NCBI RefSeq assembly: GCF_029892965.1
Contig: NZ_JARXWN010000010.1
Span: forward strand, 1 to 64,000
Direction: 5' to 3'
DNA: 64,000 bases
Source of the DNA: Dysgonomonas sp. PF1-14
GTDB lineage: Bacteria > Bacteroidota > Bacteroidia > Bacteroidales > Dysgonomonadaceae
Both the position numbers and the translations under genes were made by a program. The notes below the pieces were generated by a model, which was not told where the DNA came from, did no database searches, and saw nothing but the letters and a program-made list of their open reading frames with translations. Shown in pieces: positions 35,111-43,767 of this stretch (position 1 is the first letter of the stretch; each line of letters begins with the position of its first letter).

Positions 35111-36838
35111 TTAACAAAATTGTCCGGTATCTATATCTTTTACATATAGTTGTATGTTGGTCTTACCGTTATGCGTATTCTCTTCCAATGTATAACAGAT
35201 ATCGAATGGCTCTCCACTTTTAACCTTTTCATAGCTTTCTTTCTGACGAAAGGCAATACCATTGACCGGTGCAGAGGTAGTGCGGTCTATCATTTCCAAC
35301 TTGAGATGTACATTATCTTTACCAACCAATTTACTGGTACCATAATCCATAACATCGCATGTAACAAATATCGGATTCAGATTCTCAGGGCCAAAAGGCG
35401 CAAAATTAGCAAGGTCTTCGGTAAATTTATTATTTATCTCTTTAAATGACAGCTGCGCATCGACATGTATTTGCGGACGCATCATTTCGGGCGCTATCAT
35501 TTCCAGTGACAGTTCTTCGAAACGTCTTTTAAATTCTGCCAGATTTTCTTCTCTCAGCGAAAGTCCTGCGGCATAGGTATGTCCTCCGAAGTTTTCAAGA
35601 ATATCTTTACAGGCCTCAATGGCTTTATACACATCGAATCCCATCACCGAACGTGCTGACCCCGTTATCAGTCCATGCGACTGGGTTAACACCACAGCCG
35701 GACGCAAATATTTCTCAGTAAGACGGGAAGCCACTATTCCGATAACTCCCTTATGCCAACTTTCGTTATAGACAACAATACTCTTCTTCTTTTTCATATC
35801 CACAGTTTCGTCTATAAACTGAATAGCCTCTTCGGTTATCCGTTTATCCAGTTCCCTGCGGTCGTCATTATAATGGTCTATATTGGTGCTTTTTTCGCGT
35901 GCATCTTCTATTGAGTTTGCCAAAAGCAAGTCCACAGCTTCTTTTCCTTTCATCATACGACCCGATGCATTAATGCGTGGCCCTATCTTGAAGATAATAT
36001 CGTTTACGGTTATGCTTTTGTAGGTCAGTCCGCAGATTTCGATAATACCTTTCAGCCCGAGACTCGGGTTTGAATTGATCTGTTTCAGTCCGAAATATGT
36101 AAGTACGCGGTTTTCTCCTGTGATAGGCACAATATCGGATGCTACACTCACTGCTACCAGATCGAGCAGGTCAGTCAGTTCCGAAAAATCTATTTTATTG
36201 TTCTGTGCAAGAGCCTGCACAAGTTTGAAGCCAACACCACAACCCGAAAGATGCTCGTAAGGATAGGTAGAATCTGTGCGTTTTGCATCTATTACAGCAA
36301 CGGCATCGGGCAATACATCATCGGGCATATGATGGTCTCCGATAATGAAATCGATTCCCTTTTCTTTAGCGTAAGCAACTTTTTCTATGGCTTTTATGCC
36401 ACAATCGAGGGCAATAATAAGCTTTACGCCTGTTTCTTCGGCGTAGTCGATACCTTGTTCCGAAATCCCGTATCCTTCATCATAGCGGTCGGGAATGTAA
36501 TAATCGAGGTTTGTTGTAAATTTCCGCAGAAATTTATACACAAGTGCTACGGCAGTAGTGCCGTCCACATCATAGTCACCGTATATCAATATACGCTGCT
36601 TTTGCCCCAGCGCCTTCTCTATTCTTTTGATAGCCTTATCCATATCGGGCAACAAGAAAGGATCGTGAAGATCTTTCAGGTTGGGATGAAAAAACTTAAA
36701 GGCATCTTCCTCCGAAGATATTCCTCTCTGTATCAAAAGCTGGCAAAGAACAGGGCTTATGCCTAATTTTTTAGCGAGCTTATCTCTCTGCTCTTTTTGC
36801 TGGGTTGTTAGGTCTTCGTAATTCCATTTGTAAATCAT
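35111..36838 (-). CDS. recJ: single-stranded-DNA-specific exonuclease RecJ
   Basis: A 575-residue DHH-family 5'-3' exonuclease. The catalytic DHH motifs are visible: YGDYDVDGT with D88, D90 and D92, GDHHMPD near residue 166, and a DHHA1 domain with SGRMMKGKEA and GHTYAAGLSL. A C-terminal OB-like domain ends the protein. It acts in recombination and mismatch repair. It lies 88 bases before the zinc-ribbon gene on the same strand. The AT-rich gap to proC (36839-37088) has no gene. Confidence 0.95.
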   Translation of the reverse strand: MIYKWNYEDLTTQQKEQRDKLAKKLGISPVLCQLLIQRGISSEEDAFKFFHPNLKDLHDPFLLPDMDKAIKRIEKALGQKQRILIYGDYDVDGTTAVALVYKFLRKFTTNLDYYIPDRYDEGYGISEQGIDYAEETGVKLIIALDCGIKAIEKVAYAKEKGIDFIIGDHHMPDDVLPDAVAVIDAKRTDSTYPYEHLSGCGVGFKLVQALAQNNKIDFSELTDLLDLVAVSVASDIVPITGENRVLTYFGLKQINSNPSLGLKGIIEICGLTYKSITVNDIIFKIGPRINASGRMMKGKEAVDLLLANSIEDAREKSTNIDHYNDDRRELDKRITEEAIQFIDETVDMKKKKSIVVYNESWHKGVIGIVASRLTEKYLRPAVVLTQSHGLITGSARSVMGFDVYKAIEACKDILENFGGHTYAAGLSLREENLAEFKRRFEELSLEMIAPEMMRPQIHVDAQLSFKEINNKFTEDLANFAPFGPENLNPIFVTCDVMDYGTSKLVGKDNVHLKLEMIDRTTSAPVNGIAFRQKESYEKVKSGEPFDICYTLEENTHNGKTNIQLYVKDIDTGQFC

Positions 36839-37088
36839 TATATATAGTTTTTCTTTCTTCTATCTGGGGTGAGGCTGGTTAACAAATATTCCTTAAAATA
36901 TGGAAACAGCATAAAGTTTCAACCTCTGCGTAATGCTTTCCTACTCTCTGAAAGGGCAGTTTATTACGAATTTGTAAAGATAATACATATATGTGAAATC
37001 ATTGTGTACGATTCCGTTTTTTATTATCTACAATATTATAATAATCTATAAAACAAGGACGCATATAGCCCTATTCTATAAACTGAAC

Positions 37089-37118
37089 AAAAAAGCCCGA
37101 GTCATAAGAACGGGCTTT
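37089..37118 (-). terminator. terminator of proC
   Basis: On the minus strand AAGCCCG and CGGGCTT form a 7-bp stem with an 11-nt loop, followed by TTTTTTG. It lies 28 bases beyond the proC stop. Confidence 0.8.
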
Positions 37119-37145
37119 CATATATAGATTTTCTTAGATAATTTT

Positions 37146-37931
37146 TCATTTAACATTACTGGTTTTCAGCCCTTTTATGACAGATGAAGTAAAGCCTGCA
37201 TGCTCCATTTCATTCAGCCCTTTTATGGTAATACCACCCGCTGTAGTCACCTTGTCTATTTCTACTTCGGGATGCGTTCCATTGGCTTCAAGTAATTCGA
37301 TTGCCCCACGCAGCGTTTGCAATACGGCCTCTTTTGCCTTATCGGGATAAATACCCATTTCTACACCGCCTTCAGTTGCAGCCCTGATATAGCGGAAAGC
37401 AAATGCAATACCACACGATGTAAGGGACGTAACGGCAGGTATCAGCTTCTCTTCCACTATCTCGGTTTTCCCTAATTGGGCAAAGATACGCGCCACCTGA
37501 GTCTGTTGCTCTTTATCAGCATTCATGGAAGCAATGTATGTCATGCTCTGCCTTACGGCAATAGCAGTATTGGGTACTACCCTAAAAACAGGCTTACGGG
37601 GCAAAGTCCACTCTTCCAGTTGCTCTAACGAAACTACTGCTGCGACTGACACGATCAGCTGTTTTGGATTCGACAGTGAAGCTTTATGTATTTTCAGCAC
37701 CTCCTCTACAGCCCATGGCTTAACGGCTACTATTACAATATCGGCTGTTGAAAGGGAAGTATAATCTTCGACCACAATATTCAGGTCTTCACATATAGCT
37801 TTCAGGCGGGGAACATTTTTGCCTTTATGGTCTATCACAGTAATATCATGCGGAGCTATGCTACCGCTTACTGCCAATCCCGAAGCTATGGCTCCCCCCA
37901 TATTCCCTGCTCCTATAATAGATATTTTCAT
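37146..37931 (-). CDS. proC: pyrroline-5-carboxylate reductase
   Basis: A 261-residue enzyme for the last step of proline synthesis, reducing pyrroline-5-carboxylate with NAD(P)H. The Rossmann motif is IIGAGNMGGAIASGL (residues 4-18). The signature region near residues 165-240 includes TSCGIAFAFRYI and TTAGGITIKGLNEME. A -7 box lies at 37963-37970 and a terminator at 37089-37118, so it is a single-gene unit. Confidence 0.95.
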   Translation of the reverse strand: MKISIIGAGNMGGAIASGLAVSGSIAPHDITVIDHKGKNVPRLKAICEDLNIVVEDYTSLSTADIVIVAVKPWAVEEVLKIHKASLSNPKQLIVSVAAVVSLEQLEEWTLPRKPVFRVVPNTAIAVRQSMTYIASMNADKEQQTQVARIFAQLGKTEIVEEKLIPAVTSLTSCGIAFAFRYIRAATEGGVEMGIYPDKAKEAVLQTLRGAIELLEANGTHPEVEIDKVTTAGGITIKGLNEMEHAGFTSSVIKGLKTSNVK

Positions 37932-37962
37932 ATACGTATATCTTTGATATTTTCTAGAAAAA

Positions 37963-37970
37963 CAAAATTA
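37963..37970 (-). promoter_or_regulatory. -7 box for proC
   Basis: The minus strand reads TAATTTTG, matching TAnnTTTG, 32 bases before the proC start. Confidence 0.45.
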
Positions 37971-38006
37971 ACAAAAAAATGACAGGTTATTCAGTCAATT
38001 TACTAA

Positions 38007-38188
38007 GAGTCTGTTTAAATTTCACCAAAATATTTTATTACAGATTCTTTTTCATTCATTTTTAGGCTCTTTTGGTTTAATTTATCCCTTTTATCGGTTT
38101 AAATAGCCCGCTATTATCACCTCAAAAAAGAATAAATTATTCCCAAAATGGCTCTAAAAATCTGAATGAATAAAATTTAAACAGACTC
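38007..38188. mobile_element. 182-bp MITE, copy 2 (inverted relative to copy 1)
   Basis: GAGTCTG...CAGACTC ends are flanked by TAA on both sides (38004-38006 and 38189-38191). It is the reverse complement of the copy at 13065-13246 with five differences in 182 positions. Its right terminal repeat provides the last three sense codons (Glu, Ser, Val) and the TAA stop of the DUF488 gene. Confidence 0.88.
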
Positions 38189-38542
38189 TAACATTTTATC
38201 CAAATAAGCCTTTAAAACTTTCGCATGGTTGTGTTCCGGTTCTTTGGAAGCATATAATAAAGTGACTGTATCCTGTGGTCTGATAGTCTCTATAAATTTC
38301 TTTACAGCTTCCGACTGATTCAATTCTTTTGTGTACATGGCTGCAAAACTATCCCATCTGTCTGCCGGATCGTCATGAAACCATTTGCGCAGATCGGATG
38401 ACGGAGTTATGTCTTTTGCCCAAAGGTCGTAGTGCAAGTATTCCTTTTTCATTCCTCGCGGCCACAATTGATCTACCAATACGCGGAAACCATCGCTGTC
38501 ACTCATATCTTCGTAAACACGTTTCAATTTTATCTGCACCAT
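38177..38542 (-). CDS. DUF488 protein whose C-terminus is encoded by a MITE end
   Basis: A 121-residue DUF488 (YeaO-like) protein. Recognisable are VDQLWPRGMKKE (residues 23-34), DLWAKDITPS, LRKWFHDDP and the C-terminal LLYASKEPEHNHAKVL. The family function is unknown. The last codons GAG TCT GTT TAA lie within the terminal inverted repeat of the MITE at 38007-38188, so insertion replaced the original extreme C-terminus. The rest of the domain appears intact, so the protein may still be active. Confidence 0.85.
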   Translation of the reverse strand: MVQIKLKRVYEDMSDSDGFRVLVDQLWPRGMKKEYLHYDLWAKDITPSSDLRKWFHDDPADRWDSFAAMYTKELNQSEAVKKFIETIRPQDTVTLLYASKEPEHNHAKVLKAYLDKMLESV

Positions 38543-38608
38543 CCCTTCTCAGCATTTGATACAGATTAAACAACAATATTTACCGTATTGTTTGATCCAT
38601 GTTATCTA

Positions 38609-39685
38609 TCATTCTTCCAACAGCCGGATAAACTTATCGCATTGTGTTTTTATATTTAGATAAGGGTGATTTTCCATTGCTTTGCGACAAGTGTAATACT
38701 CATCGGGAAGCTGACTTATCTCATTCATTCTTTCAATTATATTATCGGGCGTATAACTCATACTTATACCTTTAAAGTCATCATTGGATGCCTGAACCTC
38801 TTTTTCCAACAACATTGCTTTCCGATAACCGTAAGCTAGATTATAGGTTCCCGATATTCTGTATTTACCATAAAAATCACTGTTTATCAATGGCAGTACA
38901 ACATCCGTCTTTTTCATGTAAGCATCAAAAACATTCTGAGGAACCCTGCTGTCAAACATAATAATATGGGGATTACCGTCATCTACCATCTTTTTTATTT
39001 GCGGATATATGGATGATTCAATAGGCCCCAACAAAACAACCCTTATATTATCAGCCAGCTTATCTTTTGACATAGCATCTAACAATGACTGAATATTTCT
39101 GTGCTGAGGAACAATAGCTCCGGGAATGCAAAACCAAAATTCACCCTCCTTCTTTTCCAACTGATAGTTATCAAAAGAAGGATAATATATAGGATAAATT
39201 GAAACCAATTGCATAGGACGGGGATATTTATCAACTACTTTCAATAAAGAATCGCTGAGAACACAGACTTTCTTTACTTTTCTGTATAACCATTTAAAAG
39301 TGCCCGATTTCAACATGTAACGCACATAATGAACAAAGCCTATATAATTTTTAACTTTTGGCAACGGTAATAATAATAGATTACGAACAGCCCTATGCTC
39401 TAATGTATTAATTACAACTGTATTTATATTATTCGTTTTCGTAAATCTGCGTAACTTCTTTACGTCGCCCCATTTTTCTTTATTGGTTAGCCCCTCATAG
39501 GTATCGTGAAGTTCCAGTATATCACTAAAAATATCCGGGTCGGGAAACTGACGGACTAACGACTTATTGCATATCAAAAAAACATTGTAGCCATTATCTT
39601 TTAATGATTTGATCTGAAAGTACATACATTCTGTATGCGATCCGCCATACTCCAACAACGCTACATTTTTATTAATTGATTTCAT
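38609..39685 (-). CDS. glycosyltransferase-like protein (GT-B fold)
   Basis: A 358-residue cytosolic protein. The ATG at 39685 (MKSINKN) is preferred; an ATG three codons upstream is also in frame. The C-terminal half has a donor-site-like stretch: FCIPGAIVPQHRNIQSLLDAM near residue 185, RVVLLGPIE, MKKTDVVLPLI, and SGTYNLAYGYRKAML, in the order expected for GT4-type transferases. The N-terminal half (LLEYGGSHTECMYFQIKSL) fits an acceptor domain. Donor and acceptor are unknown. It stands alone with its own -7 box. Confidence 0.75.
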   Translation of the reverse strand: MKSINKNVALLEYGGSHTECMYFQIKSLKDNGYNVFLICNKSLVRQFPDPDIFSDILELHDTYEGLTNKEKWGDVKKLRRFTKTNNINTVVINTLEHRAVRNLLLLPLPKVKNYIGFVHYVRYMLKSGTFKWLYRKVKKVCVLSDSLLKVVDKYPRPMQLVSIYPIYYPSFDNYQLEKKEGEFWFCIPGAIVPQHRNIQSLLDAMSKDKLADNIRVVLLGPIESSIYPQIKKMVDDGNPHIIMFDSRVPQNVFDAYMKKTDVVLPLINSDFYGKYRISGTYNLAYGYRKAMLLEKEVQASNDDFKGISMSYTPDNIIERMNEISQLPDEYYTCRKAMENHPYLNIKTQCDKFIRLLEE

Positions 39686-39712
39686 AAAGACCATGTATAG
39701 ATAATTTAACTA

Positions 39713-39720
39713 CAAATATA
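39713..39720 (-). promoter_or_regulatory. -7 box for the 38609-39685 gene
   Basis: The minus strand reads TATATTTG, matching TAnnTTTG, 28 bases before the chosen ATG. Confidence 0.45.
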
Positions 39721-39827
39721 TGACAATAATCATCCTTAATGACAAACGTTAGAAAAGAAAAATCACACACAAATGCCTTTTTGATCTAAAACACCAATCA
39801 AAAAGTAGATAATCACTCCTATTTCAT

Positions 39828-39835
39828 TACTTTTG
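39828..39835 (+). promoter_or_regulatory. -7 box for the APC permease, very close to the start codon
   Basis: TACTTTTG lies only 15 bases before the permease ATG at 39851. If used, transcription would begin some nine bases or fewer before the start codon, giving a nearly leaderless message. Confidence 0.4.
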
Positions 39836-39850
39836 TACAAATTTCGAATT

Positions 39851-41302
39851 ATGTTGGATAAGCTATTCAAGAAAAAAGATATTTCGGCCGTACTGAGTGA
39901 ACCTCACGAATCGTCAACCGGACTAAAAAGAAGCCTGTCGGCTACCAATCTGGTCACACTTGGGATCGGAGCCATTGTAGGTACAGGTATTTTTGTGATT
40001 ACCGGACAAGCGGCAGCTATGTACGCCGGACCGGCTCTGACCATTTCATTCGTGATCTCGGCTCTCGGTTGTATCATGGCAGGACTATGCTATGCCGAAT
40101 TTGCAGCAATGATCCCTGTATCGGGAGGTGTATATTCGTACAGTTACACTACGATGGGTGAGGTACTGGCATGGTTTGTAGGATGGATACTTATACTTGA
40201 ATATTTGTTTGCATGCTCCAGTGTGGCCGTAGGTTGGTCGGGTTATATGCTCAGCCTGCTGAATGGATGGGGTATAGAGTTCCCTCAACAATTGGCTGGG
40301 GCGACATTCGATCACCTCAAAGACGGGAGCTGGGTATGGACAGGACGGATCATCAATTTTCCGGCAGTATTTATTGTCGGATTTGTCTCTGCATTCCTGA
40401 TAGGCGGTATTAAGCAATCGGCTTTTGTCAACAACATTATAGTCATTATCAAAGTCAGTGTTATCCTGCTATTTATCGGATTCGGACTTTCATACATAGA
40501 TACCACCAACTGGGTACCATATATTCCCGAAAATACAGGGGGATACGGACAATTCGGATGGACAGGCATTCTCAGGGGTGCAGCTGTCGTCTTCTATGCT
40601 TATCTCGGATTCGATGCTCTGTCGACCGCAGCAGGCGAAGCCCGTAACCCGCAAAAGGATATGCCAAAAGGGATACTCATTTCCCTGCTGATATGTGCTA
40701 TATTATACATTGCCGTAACAACGGTACTTACCGGAATAGTCAACTACAAAGAACTGAATGTAGAAGCTCCTATTGCACTGGCTATCGACCGAACAGGCGC
40801 TGGTCTGGCATGGCTTAGCCCGTTTATAAAACTAGGTGCTATTGCCGGGCTTAGCTCCGTTATTCTGGTGATGATGCTCGGACAATCGCGTATCTATTAC
40901 TCCATATCGAAAGACGGACTGTTGCCAAAAATATTCTCAAAGGTTCACTCCAAGCACGGAGTACCACACAATGCTACTATATTTGCAAGTGTCGTTACAG
41001 CTATCATCGCCGGATTATTCCCGCTGCACGTTCTCAGCGAACTAGTGTCGATAGGTACGCTGATGGCTTTTACCATTGTGTGTATCTCCATTGTTGTACT
41101 TCGCAAAACACAACCCGACCTGAAACGTCCGTTCAAGACTCCGTTCGTTCCATTCATCCCTCTGCTGGGTGCTGCAATCTGTATTATACAAATGATCTCT
41201 TTGCCTTGGAGTACATGGTCGAGACTGATCGGCTGGACTATACTAGGCTTTATTATCTACTTTACATACGGAATAAAACATAGCAAACTGAATAATAAAT
41301 AA
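39851..41302 (+). CDS. APC-family amino acid permease
   Basis: A 483-residue transporter with about 12 to 14 transmembrane segments. Family features are the N-terminal LGIGAIVGTGIFVITG (near residue 40), EFAAMIPVSGGVYSYSYTTMGE near residue 80, and FDALSTAAGEARNPQKDMP near residue 255, which fits the cationic amino acid transporter (CAT) branch. The ATG at 39851 (MLDKLFKKKD) is chosen over an in-frame TTG at 39833. The substrate is probably an amino acid, otherwise unassigned. Confidence 0.92.
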   Translation: MLDKLFKKKDISAVLSEPHESSTGLKRSLSATNLVTLGIGAIVGTGIFVITGQAAAMYAGPALTISFVISALGCIMAGLCYAEFAAMIPVSGGVYSYSYTTMGEVLAWFVGWILILEYLFACSSVAVGWSGYMLSLLNGWGIEFPQQLAGATFDHLKDGSWVWTGRIINFPAVFIVGFVSAFLIGGIKQSAFVNNIIVIIKVSVILLFIGFGLSYIDTTNWVPYIPENTGGYGQFGWTGILRGAAVVFYAYLGFDALSTAAGEARNPQKDMPKGILISLLICAILYIAVTTVLTGIVNYKELNVEAPIALAIDRTGAGLAWLSPFIKLGAIAGLSSVILVMMLGQSRIYYSISKDGLLPKIFSKVHSKHGVPHNATIFASVVTAIIAGLFPLHVLSELVSIGTLMAFTIVCISIVVLRKTQPDLKRPFKTPFVPFIPLLGAAICIIQMISLPWSTWSRLIGWTILGFIIYFTYGIKHSKLNNK

Positions 41303-41398
41303 GAGATAACAATTCTGCCTATATCCAAAGAATACAGAATCCGTTGAACCCTATCAGCCGGATTTTTGTTACTATATACAAAACTATAAACCAGAAAA

Positions 41399-42124
41399 AT
41401 GAAACTGACATACATTTACCATAGCGGCTTTGCTATAGAGGGAGACGGATTTACCATTATTATAGACTATTACAAAGATTCGGACGACAACAAGAGTAAA
41501 GGCATCGTATATAGCGAATTGCTGAAACGCGAAGGGAAACTCTATGTACTCAGCACTCACTCGCACCACGATCACTTCAACAAGGAGATACTGAAATGGC
41601 AGCAGGAAAGACCTGACATTATCTACATCTTCTCGAAGGATATTTACATCAATCAGAAGGCGGCTGATGATGCGGGTATCTACATGAACAAACTGGATAC
41701 ATACAAAGACAGCACCCTTTCCGTACAGCTTTTCGGTTCTACCGATCTGGGTGGCTCATTTCTGATCAGGACAAAGGATAAGACTATATTTCATGCAGGA
41801 GATCTTAACAACTGGCACTGGAACGAAGAGTCTACACCCGAAGAGATAAAAGAAGCCGAAGACTTCTACAGCAGAGAGTTGAACCCCTTAGCCGATAATG
41901 TGAAGCACCTCAACCTGGCTATGTTCCCTATCGACAAGCGTTTGGGTAAAGACTACATGAAAGGAGCCGAACAGTTCGTTAAAACAATAAAAACCGATAT
42001 CTTTGTACCTATGCACTTCAGCGAGAATGGCTACGAAAGCATTGCGCCTTTTGCTCCCATAGCCGAATCATACGACACAAAATACATCTGCTGGAGTCAC
42101 AGAGGCGAAAGCATTGAATTTTAA
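41399..42124 (+). CDS. metallo-beta-lactamase-fold hydrolase
   Basis: A 241-residue cytosolic MBL-fold protein. The metal site is STHSHHDHFN near residues 51-60, with FHAGDLNNWHW near residue 130 and FVPMHFSE near residue 205. It resembles the UlaG-like group of small MBL hydrolases. The substrate is not known. It is 26 bases upstream of the VOC gene and probably cotranscribed with it. Confidence 0.88.
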   Translation: MKLTYIYHSGFAIEGDGFTIIIDYYKDSDDNKSKGIVYSELLKREGKLYVLSTHSHHDHFNKEILKWQQERPDIIYIFSKDIYINQKAADDAGIYMNKLDTYKDSTLSVQLFGSTDLGGSFLIRTKDKTIFHAGDLNNWHWNEESTPEEIKEAEDFYSRELNPLADNVKHLNLAMFPIDKRLGKDYMKGAEQFVKTIKTDIFVPMHFSENGYESIAPFAPIAESYDTKYICWSHRGESIEF

Positions 42125-42150
42125 CAACATAACTAATAAACCAAAGAACG

Positions 42151-42531
42151 ATGGAAATAAAAGGAAGATTCGACCACTTTAACATCAATGTAACCAATCT
42201 GGAAAAGAGCATCGAGTTCTACGACAAAGCTTTAGGGCTAAAAGAAGTCAGACGTAAAGAATCATCTGACGGCTCATTTATCCTTGTTTATCTGGGTGAC
42301 GGGGTTACTCCGTTTTCGCTCGAACTGACATGGCTTAAAGATCATCCGCAACCATACGAGCTAGGCGAGAACGAAAGCCACCTGTGCATCCGCGTCGATG
42401 GTGATTACGACCAGACGAGGGAATATCACCGCGAGATGGGTTGCATCTGCTACGAGAACCACGATATGGGGCTATACTTTATCAACGACCCCGACGATTA
42501 CTGGATCGAAGTATTAAAGCTCAAAAAATAA
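42151..42531 (+). CDS. VOC-family protein, lactoylglutathione-lyase-like
   Basis: A 126-residue vicinal-oxygen-chelate protein. The N-terminal half reads FDHFNINVTNLEKSIEFYDKALG, with His8 as a likely metal ligand. Later ligands are expected at SLELTWL (Glu) and in the C-terminal FINDPDDYWIEVLKL (Glu). It is similar to glyoxalase I, which detoxifies methylglyoxal, but many VOC proteins have other roles. Its downstream end faces aroB across a GC-rich hairpin. Confidence 0.88.
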   Translation: MEIKGRFDHFNINVTNLEKSIEFYDKALGLKEVRRKESSDGSFILVYLGDGVTPFSLELTWLKDHPQPYELGENESHLCIRVDGDYDQTREYHREMGCICYENHDMGLYFINDPDDYWIEVLKLKK

Positions 42532-42540
42532 ACTAATTTA

Positions 42541-42570
42541 CTCCTCCCCTCGGGGAGGTAGGGAGGGGCT
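42541..42570. repeat. CCTCCCC/GGGGAGG hairpin, copy 1
   Basis: CCTCCCC (42543-42549) and GGGGAGG (42552-42558) form a 7-bp stem with a 2-nt loop. The same motif recurs at 53989-54005 and 57124-57141. It lies between the convergent VOC and aroB genes and may terminate both. Confidence 0.65.
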
Positions 42571-42571
42571 T

Positions 42572-43627
42572 TTAAAGCCCTACACTCTCCCTCAGGAAAT
42601 CAATCGAATCGAAGATATCTTCTTTATCTGCGGTCCGGTTGATTTCTATTTTTCCCACATCCGAAAGGAAGGTAAAGTTAACCGTATCCGATTCATTCTT
42701 CTTATCGTGTTTCATATATGCATAAAGCTCTTCATAATGGTCGCAACCAAAGAAAAAGCCTTCATAGTTCTCTTTTATAAAGTGTACTGTCTTGTATAAT
42801 TTCTCCTTAGGGAAATTACAGAATTTGTGTGACAGGTACAGTTCGCAAACAATGCCCCAAGCCACCGCATAGCCATGCTGTACAGGTTTTCCGACTTCAT
42901 ACGAAAGGCTTTCGAAAGCATGCCCGATGGTATGCCCCAGATTGAGGGCTTTGCGTATTCCTCTCTCGAACGGGTCTATCTCCACAATACGTTCCTTGAC
43001 TGCTACCGAGTCTACAACCAGTTGTTTCAGCTTTTCATAGTCTATTTCTTCCGTATCGAACGACAGAGTCGCCTGCCATTCCTTATCGCTGTCTATCAGT
43101 CCGTGCTTCACCATTTCGGCATATCCCGACAGAAAGTTCTGATGATCGAGACTGCGGAAAAAGACGGAATCTATCAATACTGTTTCGGCAGGAGCAAAAG
43201 CACCAATCTCATTCTTCAATCCGTTGAAATTGATACCCGTCTTCCCTCCTACTGCTGCATCCACAGCACCGAGTAATGTAGTCGGTATATTGATGCACTT
43301 GATACCCCGCTTGAAGCTTGCTGCTGCAAACCCGCCTATATCGGTGAGCATACCGCCTCCCAGATTGATAAGCAGGGAATGGCGTGTAGCTCCGTTTTCG
43401 GACAGGTATTTCCAGATAGCCAATAGTTGTTCTATATTCTTATTATTGTCCCCTGCCTTAATCACGATCTTTCCGGCACAGGCAATCTGCTCGTTATCTT
43501 TCACATAGGGAAAACAAAGTTTATCCGTATTTTCATCGGTAAGGATGAACAACCTGTCAAATGAAAGCTTGCTGAGTATATCGGTCAGATCTTTATTCAG
43601 ATCGGTAGATTTTATTACTTTTTGCAC
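42572..43627 (-). CDS. aroB: 3-dehydroquinate synthase
   Basis: A 351-residue enzyme of the shikimate pathway, converting DAHP to 3-dehydroquinate with NAD and a divalent metal. Diagnostic are GGGMLTDIGGFAAASFKRG (near residues 90-108), IPTTLLGAVDAAVGGKTGIN, ALNLGHTIGHAFE with metal-binding His, and QHGYAVAWG. Upstream lies a roughly 60-bp inverted repeat and then fmt on the same strand. Confidence 0.95.
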   Translation of the reverse strand: MQKVIKSTDLNKDLTDILSKLSFDRLFILTDENTDKLCFPYVKDNEQIACAGKIVIKAGDNNKNIEQLLAIWKYLSENGATRHSLLINLGGGMLTDIGGFAAASFKRGIKCINIPTTLLGAVDAAVGGKTGINFNGLKNEIGAFAPAETVLIDSVFFRSLDHQNFLSGYAEMVKHGLIDSDKEWQATLSFDTEEIDYEKLKQLVVDSVAVKERIVEIDPFERGIRKALNLGHTIGHAFESLSYEVGKPVQHGYAVAWGIVCELYLSHKFCNFPKEKLYKTVHFIKENYEGFFFGCDHYEELYAYMKHDKKNESDTVNFTFLSDVGKIEINRTADKEDIFDSIDFLRESVGL

Positions 43628-43664
43628 GTTGTATAAATTATATGTTGTGAGTATATATTTTCAA

Positions 43665-43725
43665 TTTTAACTAAAATGTAACGAAAGTAACGGATTTGCA
43701 TCGTTTTTATTTCTTGTTACATTTT
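43665..43725. repeat. roughly 60-bp AACTAAAATGTAACG-type inverted repeat
   Basis: The arms AAAATGTAAC (43673-43682) and GTTACATTTT (43716-43725) are perfect. The sequence resembles the spacers of the 13.5-14.4 kb array and the repeats beside the 30.3 kb solo element. It sits between aroB and fmt. Confidence 0.7.
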
Positions 43726-43767
43726 CTCCATCATTACACCACCCTTTTGGGGTATAGATAAAGATTT

